The notes beneath the pieces were generated by a model, which worked only from the letters and a program-made list of their open reading frames with translations, was not told the DNA's origin and ran no database searches. Below are positions 38,341 through 46,311 of a stretch of DNA of 64,000 bases, piece after piece. Each line of letters starts with the position of its first letter. The first letter of the stretch is position 1. The position numbers and the translations under genes were made by a program. Origin of the DNA: a virus. The DNA lies in IMG/VR virus record IMGVR_UViG_3300035182_002389, positions 1 to 64,000 of that record; one strand, written 5' to 3'.

Positions 38341-38672
38341 TCGCGGTCTCGGAGCGCGCCGAGGACCGAGTAGGCCGCGCCGGCTGCGAGGCGGTCCATG
38401 TTCTCTTGGTGGCGGGCCTCTGGAGTCATCGAAGCGAGGCGGGTCTGGTCCTTGTTCCACATCCAGATGCCGACGCCCACCAGGCCGACCACGAGACCGC
38501 CGACGAGCAGGGTGCCGGTCGTGATCCCGGTCTGCTGCGGGGGCGCGGCATAGCCGATGGGCTGCGTGAACTGCGGGTCAGCGACGGGGACGACGGGAGC
38601 AACGACCGCTCCGGTGGAGGCGTTGCAAAGGAGGGGGCGACGGTACGGAGCGGCCATGGGCGGATCGTACAT
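38337..38672 (-). CDS. Proline-rich membrane-anchored protein, 111 aa
   Basis: The only minus-strand gene in the first 44 kb. Start M at 38672 is preferred to 38759, since the upstream part is unnatural. A Pro/Val/Gln-rich N-terminus precedes one membrane helix (GTLLVGGLVVGLVGVGIWMW) and a polar C-terminus, NKDQTRLASMTPEARHQ. The 3' end overlaps the + strand gene at 38128. Possibly an envelope or virion-attached protein. Confidence 0.6.
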   Translation of the reverse strand: MYDPPMAAPYRRPLLCNASTGAVVAPVVPVADPQFTQPIGYAAPPQQTGITTGTLLVGGLVVGLVGVGIWMWNKDQTRLASMTPEARHQENMDRLAAGAAYSVLGALRDRD

Positions 38673-38730
38673 GGCGTGAGATGACGCGACAACCGCGTCT
38701 ACGGGCAGGCGGCAGGAAAGGCGGGTGGCG

Positions 38731-40781
38731 ATGCTGAGTCGAATCACAGCGCAGCGCAAAAGGCGCTGTTTTATGGTCTACGACATGGAGTGGATCCCGG
38801 GCCAGTTGGAGGTCCGTCTCCTCGGCCTGTACGACGGCGACCGATACCGCGCGTTCCACAAGGTCGACGACTTCCTCAACGCGGTGCTGGTGCGTGAGAA
38901 CGCGGACAAATGGCTCTACGCCCACTACGGCGGCATGGCCGACGCGCAGTTCCTCCTCCAGCGCCTCGCCTCGCGCGCGGACGAGGGCTTTCAGATCGAC
39001 GCGTCCTTCTCGGGCTCGTCGGCCATCATCATCCACGTCACGCGCGGCGAGCTGAGCTGGCACTTCATCGACAGCTTCTGGCTGCTGCGCGATCGGCTCT
39101 CGAAGATCGGCGAAGCGGTCGGCCTCGAAAAGATGGGCGAAGAGTACGCCTGCGACAACTTCCCGAACTGCGGACACGTCGACAGCAACGAGATGAAGTA
39201 TCTCGATCCCTGCTCGTGCACGCACTCCTATGGAGCGCACGACAAGCAGCCGGGCACCAAGGACCTCGCGTGCCTCGCGTGCGGGTGCAGGAAATACGAC
39301 GGCGATCACCCCTACGCGATGTGCGTCTTCTGGGCGCCGATCGCCGAGCTGACGACGTACAACGAACGCGACTGCGTCATCTTGTACAAGGCCATCGAGC
39401 GCTTCGAGCAGACGCTGCTCGATCTCGGCGGCCAGCTCCAGATGACGATTGCCTCGTGCGCGATGCACCTCTTTCGTCGCAAGTACCTCCAAGACGACAT
39501 TCGCACCGTCGCCGCCGTCAACGGGTGGGCTCGAAAGGCCTACACGTCTTCACGCGTGGAGGTGTTCCAGACCCACTGTGAGAACGCTCACTATTTTGAC
39601 CTGAACTCGTCTTTTCCGTTCGCGATGACATTTGACTGTCCTGGCAACGTGAAGAAGATGCGCGCGAAGAAGCTGCCTCCCTACGGCAGCATCTACATCG
39701 CCGAGTGCGAGATCATCGTGCCCGAGATGTACCTGCCGCCGCTGCCGTTCCGGCACGACGGGCGCGTCTTCTTCCCGACGGGCACGTGGACGAGCTGGTT
39801 CTCGAACATCGACCTGGAGCTGCTTCAGAAGCGCGGCGGACGAATCGTGAAGGTGATTCAGTCCATCGAGTTCGAGAAGCAATCCTCTCTTCGCGAGTAC
39901 GCGATCGACATCTATGCAAAGAGAAAAGCCGCGACGACGAGCTACGAAAAGCTCATCCTCAAGTATCTGTTGAATAGCCTTGGGGGCGGGATGCGGATGG
40001 CGCCCTTGGCCGCATCCCGAGCCCCCTCTGGCGCCCATAGGAACTCTACGGAAAGTTCGGCGAGCGCACCGAGAAGACCTCGATGCTGCTCCATCCAACG
40101 TCGACCGACTGTCCTCACACGCCGAAGCATCGGTGCGACAGTTGGCCCATCTGCCCGCACGCCATCGAAGGCGTCGAGTGCAACCTCTGCATCCAGATGC
40201 TGTTCCCTGGGTGTTTGCTCGTCACCAACGAGGTCGAGCTGGCGCACGAGTGGGTGCCCATCGCGGTCCACATCACGGCCACCGCCCGCAAGAACCTCGA
40301 AGGTCACCTCTGGAATGCGCAGGAGGACATCTACTACTGCGACACCGACAGCGTCATCACGACCGTGCAGCTCCCGAGCGATCCGACCACCCTCGGCGCG
40401 CTCAAGCTCGAAGACGAGATCCGTAAGGGCGAGTTCATCGCCTGCAAAATCTACGCGGTCGAAGTCATCGACGAGAAGACTGGCCACGGTCACTGGAAGA
40501 CCAAAGCAAAAGGCTTCTCCAAGATGAACTACAGCAAGTTCGTCGACGTGAAGCTCGGCAACGACATCAAGCTCGCGCGCATGACGCGCATCCGCGAGCT
40601 GTATCGAAAGGGCAAGATCGTCCCCGAGGAGAACATCGTCGCCAAACGCCTCGTGCAGAAGTGCATGGCGAAGCGCTGCATGCTCCCGTCGGGACAAAGC
40701 CGCCCTTGGACGATCGAGGAAATCCAGAGAAACCGCATGGATCTCGGCATCGACATCGATCCCATGATCCTGTCGGATTGA
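38731..40781 (+). CDS. Family B DNA polymerase (protein-primed type), interrupted by a 65-base insertion
   Basis: The exonuclease motifs are YDMEW (Exo I, 17-21), HYGGMADAQFLL (Exo II) and TYNERDC (Exo III, 209-215). Polymerase motif A is DLNSSFP (290-296), motif B is split, NSL at 415-417 and YGKFGE after the insertion, and motif C is YCDTDS near 40340. The layout fits the viral/plasmid protein-primed branch (pfam DNA_pol_B_2). A Cys/His-rich insert, CSCTHSYGAHD to CLACGC, lies between Exo II and III. Frames differ before 39979 and after 40043, but both halves are open and conserved. Without frame restoration the polymerase would lack motifs B and C. Confidence 0.88.
39979..40043 (+). other. 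65-base hairpin insertion in polymerase motif B
   Basis: The insert begins right after AAT AGC (Asn-Ser) and ends just before CTC TAC GGA (Leu-Tyr-Gly). It folds as GGGGGC (39982) with GCCCCC (40021) and GGGATGCGG (39988) with CCGCATCCC (40010), with a 13-base loop. CT is repeated at both ends. Deleting the 65 bases restores KYLLNSLYGKFGE exactly. It may be a REP-like insertion, a translational bypass element or a tiny RNA intron. Confidence 0.85.
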
Positions 40782-40807
40782 CGTTCGCCCTGGGCGACAC
40801 ATATTAC
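40778..40807 (+). promoter_or_regulatory. Sigma-70-like promoter
   Basis: TTGACG (40778-40783), an 18-base spacer and TATTAC (40802-40807). The -35 overlaps the polymerase stop codon. A palindrome, GCCCTGGGC, lies within the spacer. It would drive the membrane protein genes that follow. Confidence 0.65.
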
Positions 40808-40831
40808 GCAGATCCGCAAAAGGCTGAACCG

Positions 40832-41416
40832 ATGGCGAAGATGAACCTGTCGACGCGCACCCTCTTGGCCGTGGGCATCACGATGATGGCGGTGGAAGCC
40901 GCCCGCATCCTGCTCGGCCTCACGGCAATCCTGTCGACGCGCCTCGTCGGGTTCATCTCCGTCGGTCTCGGCGCGTCCATCGTGATCGAGACCCTCGTCA
41001 TCGCGTTGCTGTCGCGCATCTCGTCGACGCCCAAGATCATGCGCTCGTTCGCGAACGCGGCGCTCCCCGGGCTCTGGATCGTCGCCTACTACTTCACGGG
41101 CGGGGCTCGCGCGGTCGCGGTCTCGCTCGGGATCTACTTCGTCATCTTGAACGCGATCGAGCTGTTCGGCGCGCGCAGCCGGAGCACCGCGAAGATTTCG
41201 ACGGCGGTGCAGCAATCCGGCGGGGTGACGATGGCGTGCAATGAGCTGTGCACGTGCGAAGCGTGCCAAGGCTACGACGACGCCGTTGAAGCGCTCGTCG
41301 CTGCGGAGGCGTCCCCGGACGACCTGCAAGACCCCGTGCGCCGATTCGTGCTCGCGAGAACGCGAATGGTGAAGGCCCACGAAGAAGACGAAGCTGTCGA
41401 ACCGCCGCTCGTGTGA
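40832..41416 (+). CDS. Multi-pass membrane protein with CxC-type tail, 194 aa
   Basis: ATG 40832, first gene after the promoter. Four hydrophobic helices between residues 8 and 118 are followed by a cytosolic tail with CNELCTCEACQGYDDAVEAL. The gene at 41576 is a paralogue with the same helix-plus-tail layout. Function unknown; could be a membrane-associated phage protein. Confidence 0.72.
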   Translation: MAKMNLSTRTLLAVGITMMAVEAARILLGLTAILSTRLVGFISVGLGASIVIETLVIALLSRISSTPKIMRSFANAALPGLWIVAYYFTGGARAVAVSLGIYFVILNAIELFGARSRSTAKISTAVQQSGGVTMACNELCTCEACQGYDDAVEALVAAEASPDDLQDPVRRFVLARTRMVKAHEEDEAVEPPLV

Positions 41417-41426
41417 GGAGAAGTCC

Positions 41427-41579
41427 ATGAAGATCCTTCAAATCGTCCGCCGCACCACCCGCACCATCGCCGGTTCGTTCTTTCTCGGCCTCGGGTCGAG
41501 CCTCCTCGGCGTGCCGAACGAGACCTTCGACGAGTGGATGAAGATGGCTCTTCTCCACGACGTCGTGAGCGCGCCGTGA
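41427..41579 (+). CDS. Small hydrophobic protein, 50 aa
   Basis: ATG after GAGGAGAAGTCC. Basic N-terminus (RRTTRTIAGSFF) and a moderately hydrophobic GLGSSLLGVP segment. Its TGA overlaps the next GTG. Probably membrane-associated. Confidence 0.55.
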   Translation: MKILQIVRRTTRTIAGSFFLGLGSSLLGVPNETFDEWMKMALLHDVVSAP

Positions 41580-42147
41580 GCAACGACGAAGCCTCCGCCC
41601 CGCCCTCGAACTCAAGCACAAGGTCGGCCTCGCCGTCCTTGGTGCGACGTGGTTCGTGCAAGCGATCGCGGCAATCTACTTCATCGCCGTCGTTCCCGCG
41701 CATCACGTTGGAGCCCTCTGCACTCTCATCGCAGCGATGTATCTGATTCGAGGTGCAAGCGTCACGTTTCTCACGACGACCGTTTCGTTCCGCCCGGTTG
41801 CGAACGAGATCCTTTCGGCGATCCTTCCGGCGCTCTGGGCCGTCGCGCTCTACAAGGGCTCGGACTCCCGAGCGATCGTCCTGGTCTCGGCGGCGTGGTT
41901 GCTTGTAACCGCCGCGCAAGCGATCGGCGGGACCACCGTGAAGGTGTGGAGGGTCATACGGATGATGCGCGGCGAGATCGACGAGGATGGCGATGACCCG
42001 AGCTGTCCCGACTGCGTCGAGACGGGGCTTGCTCACAAAGCGTTCTTGGACGCGGGCCGCCGTGGCGACGACATGGACGAGACGGGGCGCGCACTTTTTG
42101 AGGCTACGGCGAGGATGTACAAGGCGCACGGCAAGGAGGGGCCGTGA
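41576..42147 (+). CDS. Multi-pass membrane protein paralogue with N-terminal frame break
   Basis: A GTG overlapping the previous stop starts MSNDEASAP; the conserved body (LKHKVGLAVLGATWFVQAIA and three more helices) is in a different frame from about 41605. The 572-base length is one short of a multiple of three, consistent with a lost base in the CCCC/CCC run. The tail has CPDCVETGLAHKAFLDAGRR, similar in place to the tail of the 40832 gene. If 41656 is the true start, no frame break is needed. Confidence 0.62.
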
Positions 42148-42524
42148 AGACGCCTCCCATGCGCGTCGAGGGCATGCCTGAGAGCCCCGAGCGAACCGCC
42201 AAGCGGCTCGGCTTGTCGAAAGCCGTCGTCGATTCGCTGCGGCGTCTGCTTGGCATGGGGCCGAAGAAGAAGACCGCGCCGAAGAAGGTCCGCCAGTTGC
42301 TCGATCTCCTCCACGGCGGACATCAAGAAGTGTGGGTCTTCTGGGAGGACACCGTCAAACCGACGAAGAACGTCCGGTCGGCCGCAGAGTGGCACTGCCA
42401 CGTGACCGGAACGCGCACGTTCGACCGCCACTCGCTGTCGGCCTTCACGGGCGTGCCCGTCGAGGTGCTGATGTCGGACGACCTGAAGCTGCTCCTCCCC
42501 TACGGCATCCGTCTTGCGCGGTAA
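42144..42524 (+). CDS. Hypothetical protein with Lys-rich segment, 126 aa
   Basis: Begins with a four-base overlap. RTAKRLGLSKAVVDSLRRLL resembles an HTH-like helix pair, followed by GPKKKTAPKKVRQ. The C-terminal half (HRHSLSAFTGVPVE-like) is alpha/beta. DNA binding is possible but unproven. Confidence 0.62.
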   Translation: MKTPPMRVEGMPESPERTAKRLGLSKAVVDSLRRLLGMGPKKKTAPKKVRQLLDLLHGGHQEVWVFWEDTVKPTKNVRSAAEWHCHVTGTRTFDRHSLSAFTGVPVEVLMSDDLKLLLPYGIRLAR

Positions 42525-42538
42525 TGACAATCATGAGC

Positions 42539-42568
42539 TTGCCGCGCGAGAAGAGAGCCGCCTATTGC
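42539..42568 (+). promoter_or_regulatory. Possible promoter upstream of the 42592 gene
   Basis: TTGCCG (42539), an 18-base spacer and TATTGC (42563-42568) lie just upstream of the ATG. Matches to consensus are moderate. The leader would be short. Confidence 0.4.
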
Positions 42569-42591
42569 AAGCGTTCTGGTATCGTCAAAAC

Positions 42592-43584
42592 ATGTCACAT
42601 GCGCCCGTGATGTACACGCTGTCCGCGCCGAGCCTTTCGGCCCTCGGACAGATCCAAGGAAACTTCAACGACGGCGATCTTGGCGTCGTGGGCCGCGTGT
42701 TCTACGTCTATCGCTCGGCCATTCCTGCGCTGCCGCCCATAGGTGGAACCCTCGCCTACGGAAAAGGGTATTGGGCGCCGTTCAACGATGTCCCCCTCAG
42801 TGAGACGACGCGCGAAATCATCGTCGTGGCAAGCGGGACAACCTCAGCGTTTCGGACGCCCGTCGGCTCGTATTTCGCGGCTCATTCCGAAGACGTGCAA
42901 GTCGACATTTCGACCGACGGCGGTACGAACTGGATCGAGCAGCAATACGGTCCCGACTACAACGCCTACTACTCGGGCATGTGGAACCCGCCGTACGAAC
43001 AGCCGATGAGCGTGCGCGATGTTGCTTCTGGCATCTGGATTTCGGGGGGCTTCCCGCCCGCGGGCTGGCTCGTCCGAATCCGATGGATCGAGCGGACCGC
43101 GGTCTTCTTTCCGCGCACCGTGAGCCCGACGAGGTTCGACTTCAACGGGATCGCCTGGATCGTGAACAACGCCGTGTCGTGGACGACGAGCAACGAGTTG
43201 TACAATCCCAACGGGGTTATCGTTCCGCCTGGGCCCAGCGGGTTCGTTCCTGAGCTGTGGCGCGTAGGACGACATCGCGGAGGGCTCAACCGATCCACGG
43301 TCGGCAAAGACTTTCACGGGTCGGGCCGCCGCTTGCTGCCTTATTTCCGCGGCCCGCAAGCCATCGTGGCCGATCCCAACGGGCTGGTGTTCATCGGCAC
43401 GTCCGACATCGCGGGCCCGTCGCTTTGCAAGTTGAAGTTTCGCGTCTGCTACTACAGTCCAACGCTTCGCGCCCGTACTCCGTTCGCGCCCGGACTCATC
43501 ACGCGTTTTGCGAAGCTCGATCGGCATAACGGCAACTCCACCACCGTCCGCAAGGCGCAAACGATCTACGTGGATCCGTCCTGA
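42592..43584 (+). CDS. Beta-rich hypothetical protein, 330 aa
   Basis: ATG 42592 is chosen over 42514, whose extra N-terminus overlaps the promoter. The protein is rich in Tyr, Trp, Gly, Pro and beta strands (SEDVQVDISTDGGTNWIEQQ, WWNPPY-like segments), and its codons are less GC-biased than those of the membrane genes. This composition is typical of virion or surface proteins, but no family is recognised. Confidence 0.68.
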   Translation: MSHAPVMYTLSAPSLSALGQIQGNFNDGDLGVVGRVFYVYRSAIPALPPIGGTLAYGKGYWAPFNDVPLSETTREIIVVASGTTSAFRTPVGSYFAAHSEDVQVDISTDGGTNWIEQQYGPDYNAYYSGMWNPPYEQPMSVRDVASGIWISGGFPPAGWLVRIRWIERTAVFFPRTVSPTRFDFNGIAWIVNNAVSWTTSNELYNPNGVIVPPGPSGFVPELWRVGRHRGGLNRSTVGKDFHGSGRRLLPYFRGPQAIVADPNGLVFIGTSDIAGPSLCKLKFRVCYYSPTLRARTPFAPGLITRFAKLDRHNGNSTTVRKAQTIYVDPS

Positions 43585-43605
43585 TGAAGTGGTAGTCTTT
43601 TTTCC

Positions 43606-43702
43606 GATGCGACCGTGAAGCCGTGGTCCTTTAGCATTCCGGTCGGAGTTCTTTAGGGTGCCGTTCGGCGCCACTTTAGGATCACGCCTCCACGGTCGCA
43701 TC
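43606..43702 (+). ncRNA. CTTTAG-repeat structured element (RNA or iteron-like)
   Basis: GATGCGACCGTG (43606) pairs with CACGGTCGCATC (43691), a 12-base perfect stem. Inside are three CTTTAG boxes at 43629, 43651 and 43674 (spacing 22 and 23). Between them lie ATTCC-GGTC-GGAGT and GGTGCC-GTTC-GGCGCC hairpins. It does not look coding. A structured RNA or a set of two-turn-spaced protein sites both fit. Confidence 0.6.
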
Positions 43703-43712
43703 TGAGCTTTTG

Positions 43713-43856
43713 ATGCTCCCCGCAGATTCTCTCCATCGCCCCATCACGCTCGCGCCCCTGACGGGGGCGGCGTGGAGGACGCCATGGGAGATCGAAGCCG
43801 TTGCAAAGATCGTGGTCGAGGGGATCGTCGAGACTGCACGCGCGCGTGCGCGCTGA
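43713..43856 (+). CDS. Small hypothetical protein, 47 aa
   Basis: ATG 43713, eleven bases after the structured element. The frame encodes natural sequence (DSLHRPITLAPLTGAAW, AVAKIVVEGIVETARARA). Downstream frames also look partly natural (ERLEALDARHG), so the end may be distorted by an indel. Confidence 0.45.
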   Translation: MLPADSLHRPITLAPLTGAAWRTPWEIEAVAKIVVEGIVETARARAR

Positions 43857-43933
43857 GCGCCTGGAAGCTCTGGACGCGCGTCATGGGCTCAACGTGGCCC
43901 GTGCCCGCAGGGAAGTTCAAGAAGCGTCAGGCG

Positions 43934-44089
43934 ATGAGCTGTCGGTGCCGCAAGCACCCCGTCGGGAGCCCCAAGGTCGGAGGGTCGCTCTGCCACGGGG
44001 GCGCCTATCATCCGGCGACCGTCGAGCGCATCGTCGGCAAGCGCCTCGCGCGCGATTGGCTACGCTTCGGTGAGACGGAGGAACGATGA
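43934..44089 (+). CDS. Cys/His-rich small protein, 51 aa
   Basis: Starts MSCRCRKHPVGSPKVGGS, followed by LCHGGAYHP, a likely zinc site. ATG 43889 is an alternative, adding 15 residues. Overlaps the next gene by four bases. Confidence 0.55.
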   Translation: MSCRCRKHPVGSPKVGGSLCHGGAYHPATVERIVGKRLARDWLRFGETEER

Positions 44090-44409
44090 AGCACGTGATC
44101 CTGGTCGGCCTCGGCCTCTACGTCGTCGTGATGTTCCTCGTCAGCGTCAACCGCACACGCTACGTGATGGCAGGGATGGCGAAGCTGAGGGGCGGAGCGA
44201 CGCTTCCCTTCGCTTGGGCCTACTGGAAGGGCTGGGTCGGGGTCGCGTGGTTCACGCTCTCGGGCATGGTCACCATCCCGTACGAACTCGCCCTCATCGC
44301 TCGCAAGTACGTCAAAGTCCGACGCTCGCAGGATGAGATGGGCGCTGTCGAGGTCCTCGCGGCGCCGAAGGATCCTCCGAGCGAGGAGCCGCCGAGCGAG
44401 GGCCCGTGA
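44086..44409 (+). CDS. Membrane protein, 107 aa
   Basis: An N-terminal helix (VILVGLGLYVVVMFLVSV) and a second hydrophobic segment around residues 45-70. The C-terminus has a short repeat, PPSEEPPSEGP. The next gene is similar in layout and probably a paralogue. Confidence 0.68.
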   Translation: MKHVILVGLGLYVVVMFLVSVNRTRYVMAGMAKLRGGATLPFAWAYWKGWVGVAWFTLSGMVTIPYELALIARKYVKVRRSQDEMGAVEVLAAPKDPPSEEPPSEGP

Positions 44410-44663
44410 TCAAGTACGCGATCCTCGCCTACGGGCTCGTCGGGATCACCAACGCGGTCTGGTGGTGCTGGACGGTGCTCGCATTTGCGGCGGCCAAGCA
44501 AGGCTACGACCGCATCCCCTTCGAGGATCTGACCGCACGAATGTGGTGGGGAGCCTTCCTGTTCGGGCTCAAGCAGGCGCTCACCTGGCCCGTGGACGTC
44601 GTGCGACGATTGCGCATGTACGCGTACGGGCGAGGGTGGGTGGACAGGCTCCCGCCCTCGTGA
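44406..44663 (+). CDS. Membrane protein, paralogue-like, 85 aa
   Basis: Two hydrophobic helices (residues 4-30 and 44-66) and a basic tail (VVRRLRMYAYGRGW). Overlaps the previous gene by four bases. Last + strand gene before the convergent unit. Confidence 0.66.
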   Translation: MIKYAILAYGLVGITNAVWWCWTVLAFAAAKQGYDRIPFEDLTARMWWGAFLFGLKQALTWPVDVVRRLRMYAYGRGWVDRLPPS

Positions 44664-44676
44664 GGCTCGCGAGGGT

Positions 44677-45078
44677 TCAGATGCTGGAGCGGCGGCGCGG
44701 CGGCGAGATCGCGAGCGAGCCCATCGAGACGGGGCCGCGCGCGATCGAGTACCTGCCGCCGACCGAGATCCCCTCGCTGCGCAGGCTCGATCGACGCTTG
44801 TCCGACTCGACCTTGTGGATGGCCGCGTCGATCGTCTGAACCAGATGCGTGCGCAGCCAGCCCTTGACCTCGGCGCGCTCGGCGACCGTGAACTTCGATC
44901 GGTAGCCGATGAACTCGACGTGCTGGACGGCGGCGGCCACGAGGTTGCGGCGGTAGTCGTGAAGGTTTCGCCACACCTCCGAGTTCAGGTCCACGGCGAC
45001 CTTGTGCCGCATGGACGCGAGGTAGTCTTTCGGGCTCTGGCCCATGAGGGCCTCGAAGACATCGTTGAAGTGGCTCAT
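44677..45078 (-). CDS. Hypothetical protein, 133 aa
   Basis: Minus-strand gene with ATG at 45078; a -10-like TATACT lies about 15 bases upstream on that strand. Mixed helical protein (FNDVFEALMGQSPKDYLAS, AERAEVKGWLRTHLVQT) with an unrelated basic C-terminus. Divergent from the gene at 45143. Function unknown. Confidence 0.65.
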   Translation of the reverse strand: MSHFNDVFEALMGQSPKDYLASMRHKVAVDLNSEVWRNLHDYRRNLVAAAVQHVEFIGYRSKFTVAERAEVKGWLRTHLVQTIDAAIHKVESDKRRSSLRSEGISVGGRYSIARGPVSMGSLAISPPRRRSSI

Positions 45079-45099
45079 GTGCGCGAGTATAGCTCCGAG

Positions 45100-45114
45100 G
45101 GCTTGGCGCAAGCC
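45100..45114. promoter_or_regulatory. Palindrome GGCTTG-GCG-CAAGCC between divergent genes
   Basis: A 6-3-6 inverted repeat lies in the 64-base gap between start codons of two divergent genes. It sits where both promoters must be. It also resembles the CGGCTT...AAGCCG palindromes scattered in the window, so it may be one of those. Confidence 0.45.
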
Positions 45115-45142
45115 AGCGCGCAAACGGTGGTACGCTGCGCTC

Positions 45143-45535
45143 ATGGACAGCACCTGGAAGTGGGCGGCCGGAGCATTGGGGCTCGGCGTGGTCGGCTACT
45201 TGGTCCTGCGGCCGGGCGCTTCCGCGGACGCTCCCAAGCTCGTGCTTCGGACCGAGTGGAACGCATCGCACCGCTCGCCGCTGCTCACCGAGGTCTCCGC
45301 CGCGGAACTCGCGGCGGCCTCGGCACACATCCCGAGGCTCCCCACGCAGGGAGAGCTTGCCGCGACCATCGTGCGCGGCGGCGTCGTTTCGGTGCGCCCT
45401 GTCGGCATCGAGTCCTACGACGCGAGCACGGGCATCGGACAAATCTACGATCGCACCGATCTCGCCGCCCCGCAGTCGTGGTCGAACGTGCGCGTCGCCG
45501 ATTTCGTGGGCGCCGTTTCGTTCCTGATCCACTGA
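45143..45535 (+). CDS. Membrane-anchored hypothetical protein, 130 aa
   Basis: An N-terminal hydrophobic helix (WAAGALGLGVVGYLVLRP) could be an anchor or signal. The rest is a soluble alpha/beta domain (SAAELAAASAHIPRLPTQGE, YDRTDLAAPQSW). An extracytoplasmic location is likely. No family assigned. Confidence 0.65.
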   Translation: MDSTWKWAAGALGLGVVGYLVLRPGASADAPKLVLRTEWNASHRSPLLTEVSAAELAAASAHIPRLPTQGELAATIVRGGVVSVRPVGIESYDASTGIGQIYDRTDLAAPQSWSNVRVADFVGAVSFLIH

Positions 45536-45552
45536 GGCGCCAAGCGCCGTTC

Positions 45553-45918
45553 CTAGACCGTCGAAGCCTTGAGCACGAGGTTTCGCGGCAGCGGGCCCCG
45601 GTAGAGGATCTGCTCCAGGATGACGTCGTCGCCGTCGAAGTCGTACCCGATCGAACCGCCCGCCTTTCGCAGCGCCGCGACGTTGATCTCGACGAGCATC
45701 GGCGTCGACTTGTCGTGACACCCCGCGCTCTCGGCGTAGTCGCACGCCGTGTCCTCGTTGTTCGTGAGGTAGAGGCCTTCGGTCAACGCGGCGCTGCGAA
45801 GCTTCCTCAACCCCTTCTCGCTCGTCCCGTGCCACAGGCGCGTGGGCCAGATCCAGACGGAGACAGGCTTGTGCGAAGTCGACGTCTTCGCGCGGGCGGG
45901 CTTCTTCACGGCGCTCAC
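45553..45918 (-). CDS. ADP-ribosyltransferase-fold-like protein, 121 aa
   Basis: GTG 45918 overlaps the stop of the upstream minus gene. The sequence LWHGTSEKGLRKL, EGLYLTNNEDTACDYA, a central strand MLVEINVAALRK and an acidic ILEQILYRGPLP segment follow the order seen in ART/PARP-like folds (HGT motif, LYLT strand and late Glu). Two other genes nearby share the HGTS or YHLT theme. Catalytic residues are not certain. Confidence 0.55.
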   Translation of the reverse strand: MSAVKKPARAKTSTSHKPVSVWIWPTRLWHGTSEKGLRKLRSAALTEGLYLTNNEDTACDYAESAGCHDKSTPMLVEINVAALRKAGGSIGYDFDGDDVILEQILYRGPLPRNLVLKASTV

Positions 45919-46271
45919 CGCGGCAGATGGTCTTTTGCGAGCATCACGGTGCCGCCGAGGACCATCGCGGTGCCGGCGAGAAACCTCCACGACAGATCGC
46001 CCGCGGGCGAGTCGATCATGCCGCCGACGCCGAGTCCCGCGCCGGCGGTCGCGATCCCTGCGTAGACGAAATCGCTACGATGGGCGACGGTCCCGTAGAT
46101 GGAGAGCGCGGCGCCGGCGGCAGAGGCCACCATCGCGCCGGTCTTCATCCACGCCGGCAAGGGCGCGGGCGTCGTGGCCGGGGCGTCCGCGCCGACGCTC
46201 GCGCGGGCGGCGAGCGGAGCTGAACGAACCATCGAAACAGAGCGAGCGAGGGAGGGGCGGGCGTAGGACAT
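45915..46271 (-). CDS. Membrane protein, three helices, 118 aa
   Basis: Start M at 46271. Hydrophobic segments at residues about 43-60, 67-85 and 92-110 follow a Ser/Ala-rich N-terminus. Overlaps the downstream ART-like gene by four bases, so they are co-transcribed. Could be a membrane partner of that protein. Confidence 0.6.
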   Translation of the reverse strand: MSYARPSLARSVSMVRSAPLAARASVGADAPATTPAPLPAWMKTGAMVASAAGAALSIYGTVAHRSDFVYAGIATAGAGLGVGGMIDSPAGDLSWRFLAGTAMVLGGTVMLAKDHLPR

Positions 46272-46311
46272 GAGGGACCTCGACGTCGAGGCTACCATGG
46301 ACGCGGGCCTT

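Noticed and set aside
38725-40527. A 600-codon polymerase ending at 40527
   Set aside because: After 39979 this frame is Arg/Ser/Pro-rich and matches nothing, while the other frame has the polymerase motifs to 40781.
43598-43603. TTTTTT as a terminator for the 42592 gene
   Set aside because: There is no strong GC-rich stem directly before the T run. The stem of the structured element lies after it.
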